Shown: positions 26,911 to 36,810 of the stretch, piece after piece | How positions within the stretch are numbered: position 1 is the stretch's first letter | Layout: every line of letters starts with the position of its first letter | NCBI RefSeq assembly: GCF_014207355.1 | Contig: NZ_JACHEF010000002.1 | Span: forward strand, 1 to 64,000 | Reading direction: 5' to 3' | Length of the DNA: 64,000 nt | Source of the DNA: Mesorhizobium sangaii | Lineage (GTDB): Bacteria; Pseudomonadota; Alphaproteobacteria; Rhizobiales; Rhizobiaceae | The notes under the pieces: model-generated | Told to the model about the DNA's origin: nothing | The model's database searches: none | What the model saw: the letters and a program-made list of their open reading frames with translations, nothing else | Position numbers and translations under genes: made by a program

Positions 26911-27203
26911 GACCAGCCAGTCATCTTATTCAGTAAGCGTCATCTCGCTCCCGCAGCCCGCAATTGGTGGCTTCTTTTACTGCGTGGCCTCGCGGCCATC
27001 ATCTTCGGAGCGCTGTCGCTGATATGGTCCGCCATCAGCCTTTTCACGTTCTGCTTTTCGGGGTCTACGCTTTGGGCGACGGCGTCTTTGCGCTGGCCGC
27101 TACTATCGTTGGCAGGGGCAACGCCGAGGCAAGGTTGTGGCTCGTGCTTGTGCCTGGAACAGCATCGAGCTTCCCTTCCCCGGACACACTCGCAGTCACA
27201 TAG
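26911..27203 (+). pseudogene. Frameshifted, truncated HdeD-family membrane protein
   Basis: The frame around 26955-27040 reads NWWLLLLRGLAAIIFGALSLIW, the first HdeD helix. After a shift near 27045 another frame continues with LLFGVYALGDGVFALAATIVG and RLWLVLV. The remaining helices of this six-helix family are absent. HdeD proteins are inner-membrane proteins linked to acid resistance. The gene is dead by both frameshift and truncation. Confidence 0.7.
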
Positions 27204-27256
27204 ACTTGGCACGCCGCCGCAGTGTAAAATGACCTGAACAGCGCAGGAGCGGAGTC

Positions 27257-28759
27257 TTGAAGCTCGCAACCGTGCAATCCGCGCCCGCGGCGTCACGACG
27301 GAACCGTTCCGCCGTGCTCCTTCGCATCGCGACCGCAGCGATAGCGGCCGGGGCTTTTATCGCCGACACGATCGATCCAAATGACATCTCCTACCCGCTA
27401 CTTTACGTCGTGGTCGTGCTCTTGGCCGCGCGTTTTTGCTATGGCCGGAACCTTGTCTTCGTCGCCGCCGGGTGCCTCGCACTTCTTGTTTTGAGTTATC
27501 TGATCTCGCCTCCGATCGGGCCGACTGAAGATGCCCTGCTGCGTATGTCTATCAGGGGCACTGTGATCGCAGTGACAGCATATCTCGTCCTGCAGAGCCA
27601 ATCGGCGCAAGCAGGCGAGCGCGAGAAGGCCGCTCTTCTCGACCTCACGCAAGACACGATTTTCGTCCGCAACATGGACGACGTCATTACCTATTGGAAC
27701 CGCGGCGCCGCGGAATTGTATGGATGGAGCGCGGAAGAAGCCGTGGGGCGGGTTACGCACGACCTGTTGAAGACGCGCTTTCCCGCACCGCTCACTGCGA
27801 TAAATGCCGAATTGCACTCCCTCGGCCGCTGGGACGGCGAACTCGTCTATACCAAGCGCAACGGCTCGGAGGTGGCAGTGGCGAGCAGATGGGCCCTGCA
27901 GCGCGACCGGCAAGGCAACCCGACCAGCGTATTGGAGACCAACAACGACATCACCGAGCGCAAGCGGGCGGAGAATGCTCTACAACTCGCACAAGCCGAA
28001 CTTGCGCATGTTGCGCGCATGAGCACGTTGGGCGAGCTCGCCGCTTCGATCGCCCACGAGATCAACCAGCCGCTCGCCGCCATTGTGAATGGCGCCGGTG
28101 CCGGGCTGCGCTGGTTGGACAGGCAGCCGCCGGACCTCGATGAGGCGCGGCAGATGCTTACCCGCATTCTGAAGGACGGTAACCGCGCGGCCGACGTGAT
28201 CGGTCGGATCCGTGCTTTGGTCCGCAAGTCTCCGGTCAAGATGGATCGGCTCGCCATCAACGACGTTGTGCTCGATGTAATCGCGCTGGCACGCAGCGAT
28301 ATCGAGCGAAATCGAGCAGTGCTCCGTACCCGGCTCGCCGACGATTTGCCGCCCATCCAAGGGGACCGGGTCCAGCTGCAACAGGCGCTCCTCAACCTTG
28401 TTGTCAACGCAATTGAGGCGATGCGCGATCATGAGCCGCGAGAGCTGCTGATCACTTCCGGAAACGACGAGGCGCAGAACGTCGTCGTGACGGTGCACGA
28501 TTCAGGCCCGGGGCTCGATCCGGAGACTGTCGGCCGCATCTTCCAGTCCTTCTTCACGACCAAGGCGGACGGGATGGGCATGGGGCTGTCGATTTGCCGG
28601 TCCATCGTGGAAGCGCATGGGGGGCAGCTCTCGGCTCGCCCGAATGAACCGCGCGGCGCCCGCTTCGAAATCGCGCTTCCCCGAGAGCAGGCACAGGCCA
28701 GGCACGCCGCCGACACGAGCAAGGCAGCCGCGCTGACTATACCTTCGTATAATGCATAG
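27257..28759 (+). CDS. PAS-domain sensor histidine kinase
   Basis: 500 residues. Residues about 20-120 hold several membrane helices (LLYVVVVLLAARFCYG; AAGCLALLVLSYLIS). A PAS domain follows (LLDLTQDTIFVRNMDDVITYWNRGAAELYGWSAEEAVG), then the HisKA box SIAHEINQPLAAIVNG with the phospho-acceptor His near residue 266, and an ATPase domain (NLVVNAIEAM; DSGPGLDP; GMGMGLSICRSIVEAHGG). It starts at TTG 27257 with AGGAG seven bases upstream. A receiver-only protein follows 87 bases later. The same PAS-HisKA segment (TERKRAENALQLAQAELAHV) occurs nearly unchanged in the giant hybrid kinase, so the two share ancestry. Confidence 0.88.
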   Translation: MKLATVQSAPAASRRNRSAVLLRIATAAIAAGAFIADTIDPNDISYPLLYVVVVLLAARFCYGRNLVFVAAGCLALLVLSYLISPPIGPTEDALLRMSIRGTVIAVTAYLVLQSQSAQAGEREKAALLDLTQDTIFVRNMDDVITYWNRGAAELYGWSAEEAVGRVTHDLLKTRFPAPLTAINAELHSLGRWDGELVYTKRNGSEVAVASRWALQRDRQGNPTSVLETNNDITERKRAENALQLAQAELAHVARMSTLGELAASIAHEINQPLAAIVNGAGAGLRWLDRQPPDLDEARQMLTRILKDGNRAADVIGRIRALVRKSPVKMDRLAINDVVLDVIALARSDIERNRAVLRTRLADDLPPIQGDRVQLQQALLNLVVNAIEAMRDHEPRELLITSGNDEAQNVVVTVHDSGPGLDPETVGRIFQSFFTTKADGMGMGLSICRSIVEAHGGQLSARPNEPRGARFEIALPREQAQARHAADTSKAAALTIPSYNA

Positions 28760-28846
28760 CTCCTTTTGATCAGCTGAGGATCTCAGTAGATTAGGACGTG
28801 CACGGCAGTGCGCGTTGCGATTGGCGCGAGATTGAGAGTTCCGAAG

Positions 28847-29230
28847 TTGAAGCGAAAGGCAGTCATTGCGGTCGTCGACGACGACGAGTCGGTTCGAGAA
28901 ACCACCAAGGGTCTGATTAGATCGGTGGGATTTTCCGCCGAGGCGTTTGGCTCTGCGGAGGATTTTTTGGCCTCCCACCATCTTGGCCGCACCGACTGCC
29001 TGATTGCAGATGTCAACATGCCCGGCATGAGCGGGCTCGATCTGCATGAACGTCTCGCAGGGGCCGGGAAGACTATTCCGACCATTCTGATCACCGCCTA
29101 CCCAAATGAAAGGATCCGGATGCGCGCGCTGAACGCCGGAGTGCGATGCTACTTGCCTAAGCCCTTTGCGGAGGGCGATCTACTCGGCTGTCTCCGTGCG
29201 GCCCTGGGCAACGGTACCTCCAGCTGTTGA
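28847..29230 (+). CDS. Single-domain response regulator (receiver only)
   Basis: About 127 residues from TTG at 28847, which has GAGAG eight bases upstream; a GTG at 28808 would add 13 residues. IAVVDDDESV gives the acidic pair, LIADVNMPGMSG the phospho-acceptor Asp, and LITAY and CYLPKPF the Thr/Lys pair. There is no DNA-binding domain, so it works through protein contacts or as a phosphate sink. It follows a histidine kinase that probably phosphorylates it. Confidence 0.85.
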   Translation: MKRKAVIAVVDDDESVRETTKGLIRSVGFSAEAFGSAEDFLASHHLGRTDCLIADVNMPGMSGLDLHERLAGAGKTIPTILITAYPNERIRMRALNAGVRCYLPKPFAEGDLLGCLRAALGNGTSSC

Positions 29231-29339
29231 GACTGCCGTTCCGCGATATCCTGTTCAGCTCTCGCCGTCCGGCCCTGCCATCGACAAGCCGGATTCCGGC
29301 CAGTACCGTGCCCGCAGTAATCCGATTTTACCACCTACA

Positions 29340-30014
29340 TTAAATTGGCTGCGTCGTGCGGGAGCTGACCCCTTCGTGCGCCCGCTCAGACCCCATGTTC
29401 AGCCTGTCGGCCATTCGCGCCAGATCAGGCAGGGAGGCAGCTTTCATTTTTCTCATCACCTGCCCACGATGAACTTTGACGGTGATCTCGCTGACGCCCA
29501 GTTCGTAGGCAGTCTGTTTGTTCGCCCGTCCGGCCACCACCAGCGCCATGACCTCCTGCTCCCGCTGACTGAGGCTCTCGAAGCGGGCGCGCAGCTCGGT
29601 CAAGAACTTATCGTCATCCAACCGCGCGCGGTCCCGCTCGAGGCCCAACTGGATCGCGTCGAGTAGGTCTTGGTCGCGGAATGGCTTGGTGAGGAACTCG
29701 ATCGCACCGTCCTTCATGGCCCGCACCGTCATCGGGATATCGCCATGCCCGGTGATGAAAATTATCGGGATATGAATGTTATCGGTGGCGAGGTCCCGTT
29801 GGAATTCAAGGCCGCTGCGTCCGGGAAGCCGGACGTCGAGCACGAGGCACGCGGGCCCCTCTGGGCGGGCGGCGGCGAGGAATTCGCGCACGTGGCCGAA
29901 AAGATTCGCTTGCAGCCCTACGGATCGCACAAGGCTGCCGAGCGTCTCGCGGACTGCCGGATCATCGTCGATGACGACGACGGTCGACTGTGGGTGGGGG
30001 ATCTCGATGCTCAA
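29340..30014 (-). CDS. FixJ-type response regulator
   Basis: About 224 residues. Receiver (VVVIDDDPAVRETLGSL; LVLDVRLPGRSGLEFQ; EFLTKPF) is followed by a LuxR-type helix-turn-helix (LSQREQEVMALVVAGRANKQTAYELGVSEITVKVHRGQVMRKM). I use the TTG at 30014 because GGAGG lies eight bases upstream; the ATG at 30062 has none. It lies 156 bases after another FixJ-like regulator downstream of the hybrid kinase. Convergent with the receiver-only gene. Confidence 0.87.
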   Translation of the reverse strand: MSIEIPHPQSTVVVIDDDPAVRETLGSLVRSVGLQANLFGHVREFLAAARPEGPACLVLDVRLPGRSGLEFQRDLATDNIHIPIIFITGHGDIPMTVRAMKDGAIEFLTKPFRDQDLLDAIQLGLERDRARLDDDKFLTELRARFESLSQREQEVMALVVAGRANKQTAYELGVSEITVKVHRGQVMRKMKAASLPDLARMADRLNMGSERAHEGVSSRTTQPI

Positions 30015-30170
30015 CCCTATATCCTCCGCACAAATTATGACATTAGGGCTTGCGCCCATCAAGCACCGTCCCTATCGCCCGTAGGTGCTAGGAATGCGGC
30101 GCCGGGAGGAGTCGAACGAGCGCAACGGCAACTGAAGGGTCGCGATCTAGCGTCGTGTCGCCGAACGACG

Positions 30171-30797
30171 CTACTTGGCGCGCGCCGGCTGTGCAGTGAC
30201 GCCTAGCCTGTCCGCCATGCGGACCAGATCAACGAGAGACTTCGCCCGCATCTTCTGCATAACGTGACCGCGGTGGACCTTTACGGTCACCTCACTCAGA
30301 CTCGCTTGGCCGGCAATCTGCTTGTTGACGCTGCCGGTGACCACCAAGTGCATGATCTCTCGCTCGCGGGCCGTCAAGGAATCGTAGCGCGTGCGGAGGT
30401 CGGCGATCAGCTTGGCCTCTTCCCGCCGAGCACGGTCCCGTTCGATCCCGGCATGGACTGCGTCGAGCAACTCCTGTTCACGCAGCGGCTTCGTCAGAAA
30501 CTCAATGGCGCCGGATTTCATCGCCCGCACAGAGATCGGAACGTCGCCGTGGGCACTTATGAAAATCACTGGAAGGTGAATGCTCAGATTCTGGAGAATT
30601 TTCTGCAGTTCAAGCCCACTCCGCCCCGGCAGCCTAACATCGAGGATGATGCACCCTGGAGTGTCGGCGCGCTTTGTGTCCAGAAACTCCTGACCCGAAG
30701 CGAAGGTCTGCACCTCAAGCCCAACGGAGCGCAAGAGATCCCCGACGCCCTCCCGGACCGACACGTCATCATCAATGATGTAGACAACGTCCTTCAT
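30171..30797 (-). CDS. FixJ-type response regulator
   Basis: About 208 residues from the ATG at 30797. Receiver (YIIDDDVSVREGVGDLLRSVG; IILDVRLPGRSGLELQ; FISAHGD; EFLTKPL) and LuxR helix-turn-helix (LTAREREIMHLVVTGSVNKQIAGQASLSEVTVKVHRGHVMQKM). It starts 52 bases after the hybrid kinase and is the most likely direct phospho-acceptor of that kinase. Very similar to the next regulator downstream, so the pair arose by duplication. Confidence 0.88.
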   Translation of the reverse strand: MKDVVYIIDDDVSVREGVGDLLRSVGLEVQTFASGQEFLDTKRADTPGCIILDVRLPGRSGLELQKILQNLSIHLPVIFISAHGDVPISVRAMKSGAIEFLTKPLREQELLDAVHAGIERDRARREEAKLIADLRTRYDSLTAREREIMHLVVTGSVNKQIAGQASLSEVTVKVHRGHVMQKMRAKSLVDLVRMADRLGVTAQPARAK

Positions 30798-30849
30798 CCA
30801 CGCGCCCCAAACTTCGATCCGATCATGCCGGCAGGTCGGACGATGGAGC

Positions 30850-33800
30850 TTATTGCGATTTCCCCTCACCTGGCAACGTGAACTGGAAAATAGCGCCACG
30901 AAGACCGTTTGGCACGGCCCAGAGCCGGCCATTGTGAGCCTCGATGATCGAACGGCTGATGGTCAGGCCGAGCCCCATGCCCTTTGGCTTGCTGCTGTAG
31001 AACGCCTCGAACATTTCCTCGATCTTCGCAGAGTCAATCGGCGGCCCGCTGTCACGCACGGCCACCAGGACGGTCTCGTCTGCCGACTGCTCAGTGCTTA
31101 TCGTGAGCTTGCGTGATCCTATCGGATCAGCCGCCATCGCATCCTTGGCGTTCATGAGTAGGTTGAGAATGACCTGCTGCAACTGGACCTGGTCTCCGAG
31201 AACGAGGGGCAAGTTGCTCGATAGTTTGGTGTTTGGGGTGACGGCGGCCCGTTGAAGGTCCGTGGTTACCAATGCGATCGTTTCCAAAACGACCTCGTTG
31301 ATGCTCAACCATTCGCGACGTTCCGGTGATTTCTTGGCCATTGCCCGTATCCGGTCGATGACCTCGGATGCGCGGAATGCATCACTGACCATGCGCTCCA
31401 CGGCGCGACGAGCGGAGATGATGTCGCGTGGATCCGCGTCCAGGTAACGAAGAGCCGCGTTGCCGCTGCCGACGAGACCGGTGAGAGGCTGTCTGACCTC
31501 GTGGGCGATTGATGCCGCAAGCTCGCCCATCGTGGTCAACCTGCTTACATGAGCCAGCTCCGCTTGCGCGAGTTGTAGGGCATTCTCCGCCCGCTTACGA
31601 TCGGTGATGTCACGGACCAGTGAAAGACGAAACCACTCCTCTCCCAGTTGGAATTTGCCGGCGCGAATTTCGACCGGGAATACGGTCCCATCCTTACGCC
31701 TGTGCAGGGTCTCGAAAGTCGTCGTCTGTCCGGCGTCCACATGATCAACCACCGTCGCCAATGCCTCTTGGTTGAGACCTCCATCAAACTCGCGCGGATG
31801 CATTCCAATCAGTTCCTCGCGGCTGTAGCCGAGGCCCTCGCAGGCTTGCCGGTTGACGTCTATGACGGTCAGATCGTCGGCGTGCAGGAAAAATGCGTCG
31901 GCCGCGTGATCGACAAATATTCGGAAGCGAGACTCGCTCGCTCGAAGTCTTTCCTCCCCCCGCTTACGCTCGGACAAATCGAGTACGAAAGCGACGGCTT
32001 GGTTCGCGCTTCCTTCGAAGCTTGCCTCGCCGATCAACACCGGCACTCGGGAGCCGTCCTTGCGCCGGTACTCCTTTTCGAACGGTTGAACGCTACCGGC
32101 CGACTTCAGCTCGGCCTCGGCCTCGGCATCACGACCCCGCCATTCCTCCGTCGTCAGTTCCGCGGTAGATAGGCGACCGGCAAGAAGGTCGTCGCGACCA
32201 TAGCCGACCATGCTGAGGAAAGCCTCATTCGCTTCGACAATTCGGCCGTCGATATCCCGGATGAAAATCCCGATGATGTTAGCCTCGACCAGTCGGCGGA
32301 TTCGACCTTCGCGTTCTTCCAGATGGCGGTACAAGCCGGTATTCTCGAGCGCAGTCGCCGCTTGCGAAGCGAGTATTTTCAGCACTGGCATCCGTGCAGG
32401 CGCGAACACGCGAGAGGCGAGATTATTTTCGACGTAGAGCACACCTGACAAGGCGCCCTGGTTGAGCAATGGCATGCATAGAATCGAGAGCCCAGGGTGC
32501 TGAATAAGATACGGATCCTCGTCGAATGCTTCGTTGAGAGTGGTTGCGTCGAGGATCAGGCTTTCCTTTGTTCGCATGACGTAGCGGAGCACCGAAGCTG
32601 GCAACCTGACAGACTCGAGTGGTTCGTCGCGCAAATCGACTTCGATCACATTGCCATTCGTGCTGGCCTCCGCCATCAATCGCGGCTCGCTTCCTTGCGA
32701 CCAGATCAGCAACCCACGCTCGCCTCCCGCCTGCTCGAGTGCAATCCGCAGGACGGTCTCAATAAGCCTCTCTAGGATGATCTCGCCCGATACGGCCTGC
32801 GAAACCTTGATCACTGTGGCGAGGTCGAGATGCTCTACCGGCGCCTCGATCGTCCTTGTCGCAGCGGCTGCCGTTTCTTCGTTCCGCAACTGTGGAAAGA
32901 GCTCGTCGAGTTGCCGAACCTTACCGTCGGCTCCCCAGCGCTGATAAGAGCGGCGAGCATTCTGCAGGTAAAGCGCGGCAATCTGGTCAAACCCGCGGCT
33001 GCGGTAGAAGGCTGAAGCGCGATCATAAGCGATCGCCTCGTCGTTAGGCAGCAGGTTCGTACGGGCAAGCTGGGCGGCTTGTTCGTAGAGGCGTTCAGCC
33101 TCCAGCGTCCGCCTGTCCAACCGCGCGCTCTCCGCTCCGAGCAGCGCTGCGCGGCTCCCAAAATTCTCCGGGCAGTGCTTGGACCACTCCTCAAGTTGCC
33201 GGCGGTGGTCACGCAGATCCTTCCGGTGTTGAGAGCTCTCGGTGGCCGAGACTTCGTCGCAAAGCGCGGCCAGCGAAAGGCCGGCGTAGAAATGGTATTC
33301 CGCCCGTTCGAAAATGGCAGGTGTCATCCAGAGGAGGCCCCGCGCTTTCGAGGCCGCTGCAAGCGCGGCGACGTAGTCGCCGGCAAGCCAGCGCGCCTGC
33401 AGCTTGCGGATCCAGTACAAGCAACTACCCGGCTTGCCGTCGATATCTCGCTCGAATTGAAACTCATCGAATCCTGTATCGTTGAAGTAGCCGAACACCG
33501 GCGTCAGCCCACGAAGTGTTCGTATGAGCTGCAATTGCCCGGTAATGAAAGCGACGACCACTCCGAAGCCGGCCTGGCGTGCGAAGTCCAGACCCGCTTG
33601 CGCATCACGTTGAACATCGGACAGCGGTTCACCGCCGGCAAGAAGATAGGTCAGCAGGTTGTTGCGGCTCAGCACCGCATATGTGAGATCGCCTACTTGC
33701 TGTGCAGCGTCAAAGACCCGTCCAGCGAGTGCGCGGCCCGTCCTCACATGCCGTGGAGAGGACTTAGCAAGGTTGCCGAAAGCGAGGTAAACACGTGCTT

Positions 33801-36800
33801 TCAGACGCTCCATTCCAGGTTGCTCGACCAGGTCCAACCCGAGGAGGCCGAACCGGAAACCCTCCTCGTACTTGCCGAAGTGAGGTCCCAGCACGGTGCC
33901 TACGGCGGTGTAAGCATAGGGCGACGTGTCGCTGTTACCGTACTTCAGGCTGACGTTCCCCATACGTCCGATCACGAGGCAGCGCAGGTTTTCGTCAGTG
34001 AACAAAGCAGGGGTTACGAGTGAGGTAAGGACATCCATCGTGGCCAGCGCGACCGGATCTACCATCGGGGGGAGATCGAGTAACGCTTCAATTGGGCGGT
34101 CTCCGAGCTGTCCGGACAGCCGCGTATATTCGCGCCGCACCCGATTTCTGGTGGGATGGGGCGTCCACCGGATCCCCACGCGACGCAGATAGTCGAGCCC
34201 GACCATAATTGCCAGGTCGCTCCGGCCGAGACTCATGGAAAGGTCCACCCGCAGTCGAGTGACACGGGCCAGGTCAGTTAGGCTCGTGGCACGTTGCGAC
34301 AAGGGTGCAAGGTGCGCCTCCGCCTCCGCCGTAGAACCAGTGAGGAATTCGCACTCGGCTCTCAGCAGCTCGAGCGCGAAGGCAAGCTCGTACCGGCGTT
34401 CCCATGCATCGCCTGGCAGCAGAGCGGCTCCCAAGCCTGCATAGGTCAGCGCCGAAGCGTATGCCGCCGACGCCCTTGCGCGGCGGGCGGCTGCCAAGTT
34501 CAGGTCGGCGAGGCGCTCGCGCTCCCTGCCCGACACGATGAGTGCTGTTCCTCGATTGAGGTGGCCGACAATCTCGAAAATGCGCTCCGTAAGTGCCTCC
34601 GGAGGCGTGCGTGCCAGGAGCAAGCGACCGATCGTCAGATGCGCCACCACCTGCTCGACTTCTGAAACCAGCGCGTAAGCCGCCTCCTGTACCCGATCGT
34701 GCAGGAACCGGTAGGCCACCTGCTCGCGCAACACCAGCCCGGCCCGTACGGCAGCCCAAAATGCCCCGTGCACCGCTTCGTCGCTTTCGCCCCGTATCAT
34801 GGTCAGAGTATCGAGGGTCGCGCGGTTGCCGAGGCAAGCCAGCATGTGCAGGGCAAGTTGCGTTGGGGCTGGCAGACGTCTGAGCTTGCCGAGCATCAGA
34901 TCCGCGACATTGTCAGTGTAGCCCTTCGCCCGAATGCCTTCGAGGTCCCAATCCCAGCGCCTGTGGGGGCGATCGAAGCCAAGCAGCCCTTCCTCCGGCA
35001 GGGCTAAGATGAACTGAAGGGCAAAGAAGGGATTGCCGGCGCTCTTCTTGTGCACCAGACGCGCGAGTGGGAGGACACGGCTGTTCGCGCAATGGAGAGC
35101 ATCAGCCAGCATGCAACTCACATCGTTCAGCCTGAGCGGAGTCAGTCCAACTTGGTGCACTCGCCCACCAGCTTGCCGGATCGCGGTTAGCCGCTGGATC
35201 AGCGGGTGGCTAGGCGCGACCTCGTCGTCGCGATACGCACCGATCAAGAGCAGATGACGCAGGTCCGGGTGCGTGGTCAGATCCTCGAGCAGGTCGAGCG
35301 TCGCAGCGTCCAGCCATTGAAGGTCGTCGAGAAACAGCGCCAGCGGATGCTCCGGTCGGGCAAACACCCCCAGCAAGCGTCTGACGATCAAATGGAAACG
35401 ACGTTTGGCGTCCTGTGGTGGCAACTCCGCGACGGGCGGCTGTGGCCCGATCAGCAACTCGAGGTCCGGAAAGAGCGTCGCCATCAGCCCGCCGTTGAAG
35501 CCCAAAGCTTCAGAGAGTGCTGAGCGCCACGGATCGAGCTCGGCGTCGCTTTTGCCCAGCAGAGGCCGGAAAAGTCCCTGGAGTGCCTGCGCCAGGCTGG
35601 CGTAGGGAACATCGTGCTGGTTCTGGTCGAACTTGCCAGATGCGAACAACCCGCGCGATGGCAAGAGCGCGCGATGGAGTTCGTTAACGACCGTGGACTT
35701 GCCGGTCCCGGCCGGGCCGGAAATCAAAACCAACTCAGGCCCGCCCGCAGCAACAACCCGGTCGAAGGCGGCAAGCAGGATGGCGATCTCAACCTCGCGA
35801 CCATATGGCTGCTCAGGAATAAGCAACTTGTCGGGCAGATCCTGGGCAGCGAGCGGAAATTCCTCGACCCACCCGCGATCATCGGTTTCGGTTAGGGCGC
35901 GCCGGAGGTCGGCTTCCAGCCCGTCGGCGGTCTGGTAGCGCTCCTCGGCGTTCTTCGCCAGCAGTTTCATGACGATTGCCGAGACGGCGCGCGGCACTTT
36001 CGTCGAACCTTCTGACGGTGGCACCGGCCGCCTGGCAATGTGACAGTGCACCCACTCCATGGGGTCCGCAGCGGAAAACGGGAGCCTACCAGTCACCATC
36101 TCGTAAAACGTGACGCCGATCGAGTAGAGGTCGCTGCGCGAGTCGACGGAGCGGTTCATGCGGCCCGTTTGCTCCGGCGCTATGTATGCCAGAGTGCCGG
36201 CGATCACCTCGGGAGGCTCGGGTGCTTGGCGCTCGCGCGAAAGGCGCGACGCCACGCCGAAACCGGTGAGACGAACCTGACCGTCTGTCTCGTTCACCAG
36301 GATGTTCGCCGGCTTGATGTCCCTATGAATGAGACCGCGCTCATGGACCTTCCCGATCGCTGCGGTGATGCCGATGGCAAGCCGCAGGAAGGTCGAAAGC
36401 TCGATCGCCATTCCCTCCTTTCGCGGTGCTAGCAGTTGGCTAAGTGGCACGCCTCCGCAGTCCTCCAGGACGAGCGCGCTATGGCCGGCTTCTTTGTTGA
36501 AAGCCAGGGGCTTCGCTGCCCATGCGCTGTCGAGCTCGTCGCGAAGCGCGTACTCGTGTGCGAGTCTGTCGAGGCTGGCGCGGGTAGGGAGCTCGGCCGT
36601 AAGCCGCACGACCAGAACGGGCTGCGGCACCGCTTTCTGATCCTGGAGCACTTGGCGCGTGAAGATGCGATCGCCCTCGTCCCAGACGGCGAGGTGTCCT
36701 TCAAAAAGGCCCGTCTGTATCGTCTGCCGTCCGGGATCGGCAGCGCCTTGCTTGGTGTTTTTGACTTTCTTGGCGCGCCTTTTCGGGACGCCTTGGACGG

Positions 36801-36810
36801 TGTCGTCCAT
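30850..36810 (-). CDS. Giant hybrid: Ser/Thr kinase, AAA ATPase, GAF, two PAS, histidine kinase
   Basis: 1986 residues from the ATG at 36810; the frame stays open to 37221, but the extra residues are unlike the family. Order: Ser/Thr kinase about 40-300 (HRDIKPANI near 162; GTLAYIAPEQTGR near 205), AAA/STAND ATPase with Walker A GPAGTGKS near 365 and Walker B LALFLDDLQWLD, a long helical TPR-like region, GAF near 1300-1450, PAS about 1470 and 1600, then HisKA (SIAHEVRQP, His near 1770) and ATPase (MGLGLTISRSIIEAHNG). The kinase DFG motif reads GFG (LTGFGVA), so the metal-binding Asp is missing and activity is doubtful. Two FixJ-type regulators follow. It resembles cyanobacterial and rhizobial trifunctional kinases of unknown signal. 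Confidence 0.88.
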   Translation of the reverse strand: MDDTVQGVPKRRAKKVKNTKQGAADPGRQTIQTGLFEGHLAVWDEGDRIFTRQVLQDQKAVPQPVLVVRLTAELPTRASLDRLAHEYALRDELDSAWAAKPLAFNKEAGHSALVLEDCGGVPLSQLLAPRKEGMAIELSTFLRLAIGITAAIGKVHERGLIHRDIKPANILVNETDGQVRLTGFGVASRLSRERQAPEPPEVIAGTLAYIAPEQTGRMNRSVDSRSDLYSIGVTFYEMVTGRLPFSAADPMEWVHCHIARRPVPPSEGSTKVPRAVSAIVMKLLAKNAEERYQTADGLEADLRRALTETDDRGWVEEFPLAAQDLPDKLLIPEQPYGREVEIAILLAAFDRVVAAGGPELVLISGPAGTGKSTVVNELHRALLPSRGLFASGKFDQNQHDVPYASLAQALQGLFRPLLGKSDAELDPWRSALSEALGFNGGLMATLFPDLELLIGPQPPVAELPPQDAKRRFHLIVRRLLGVFARPEHPLALFLDDLQWLDAATLDLLEDLTTHPDLRHLLLIGAYRDDEVAPSHPLIQRLTAIRQAGGRVHQVGLTPLRLNDVSCMLADALHCANSRVLPLARLVHKKSAGNPFFALQFILALPEEGLLGFDRPHRRWDWDLEGIRAKGYTDNVADLMLGKLRRLPAPTQLALHMLACLGNRATLDTLTMIRGESDEAVHGAFWAAVRAGLVLREQVAYRFLHDRVQEAAYALVSEVEQVVAHLTIGRLLLARTPPEALTERIFEIVGHLNRGTALIVSGRERERLADLNLAAARRARASAAYASALTYAGLGAALLPGDAWERRYELAFALELLRAECEFLTGSTAEAEAHLAPLSQRATSLTDLARVTRLRVDLSMSLGRSDLAIMVGLDYLRRVGIRWTPHPTRNRVRREYTRLSGQLGDRPIEALLDLPPMVDPVALATMDVLTSLVTPALFTDENLRCLVIGRMGNVSLKYGNSDTSPYAYTAVGTVLGPHFGKYEEGFRFGLLGLDLVEQPGMERLKARVYLAFGNLAKSSPRHVRTGRALAGRVFDAAQQVGDLTYAVLSRNNLLTYLLAGGEPLSDVQRDAQAGLDFARQAGFGVVVAFITGQLQLIRTLRGLTPVFGYFNDTGFDEFQFERDIDGKPGSCLYWIRKLQARWLAGDYVAALAAASKARGLLWMTPAIFERAEYHFYAGLSLAALCDEVSATESSQHRKDLRDHRRQLEEWSKHCPENFGSRAALLGAESARLDRRTLEAERLYEQAAQLARTNLLPNDEAIAYDRASAFYRSRGFDQIAALYLQNARRSYQRWGADGKVRQLDELFPQLRNEETAAAATRTIEAPVEHLDLATVIKVSQAVSGEIILERLIETVLRIALEQAGGERGLLIWSQGSEPRLMAEASTNGNVIEVDLRDEPLESVRLPASVLRYVMRTKESLILDATTLNEAFDEDPYLIQHPGLSILCMPLLNQGALSGVLYVENNLASRVFAPARMPVLKILASQAATALENTGLYRHLEEREGRIRRLVEANIIGIFIRDIDGRIVEANEAFLSMVGYGRDDLLAGRLSTAELTTEEWRGRDAEAEAELKSAGSVQPFEKEYRRKDGSRVPVLIGEASFEGSANQAVAFVLDLSERKRGEERLRASESRFRIFVDHAADAFFLHADDLTVIDVNRQACEGLGYSREELIGMHPREFDGGLNQEALATVVDHVDAGQTTTFETLHRRKDGTVFPVEIRAGKFQLGEEWFRLSLVRDITDRKRAENALQLAQAELAHVSRLTTMGELAASIAHEVRQPLTGLVGSGNAALRYLDADPRDIISARRAVERMVSDAFRASEVIDRIRAMAKKSPERREWLSINEVVLETIALVTTDLQRAAVTPNTKLSSNLPLVLGDQVQLQQVILNLLMNAKDAMAADPIGSRKLTISTEQSADETVLVAVRDSGPPIDSAKIEEMFEAFYSSKPKGMGLGLTISRSIIEAHNGRLWAVPNGLRGAIFQFTLPGEGKSQ

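Noticed and set aside
33079..34023. 314-codon plus-strand ORF inside the hybrid kinase
   Set aside because: Shadow frame; composition mirrors the antisense kinase codons.
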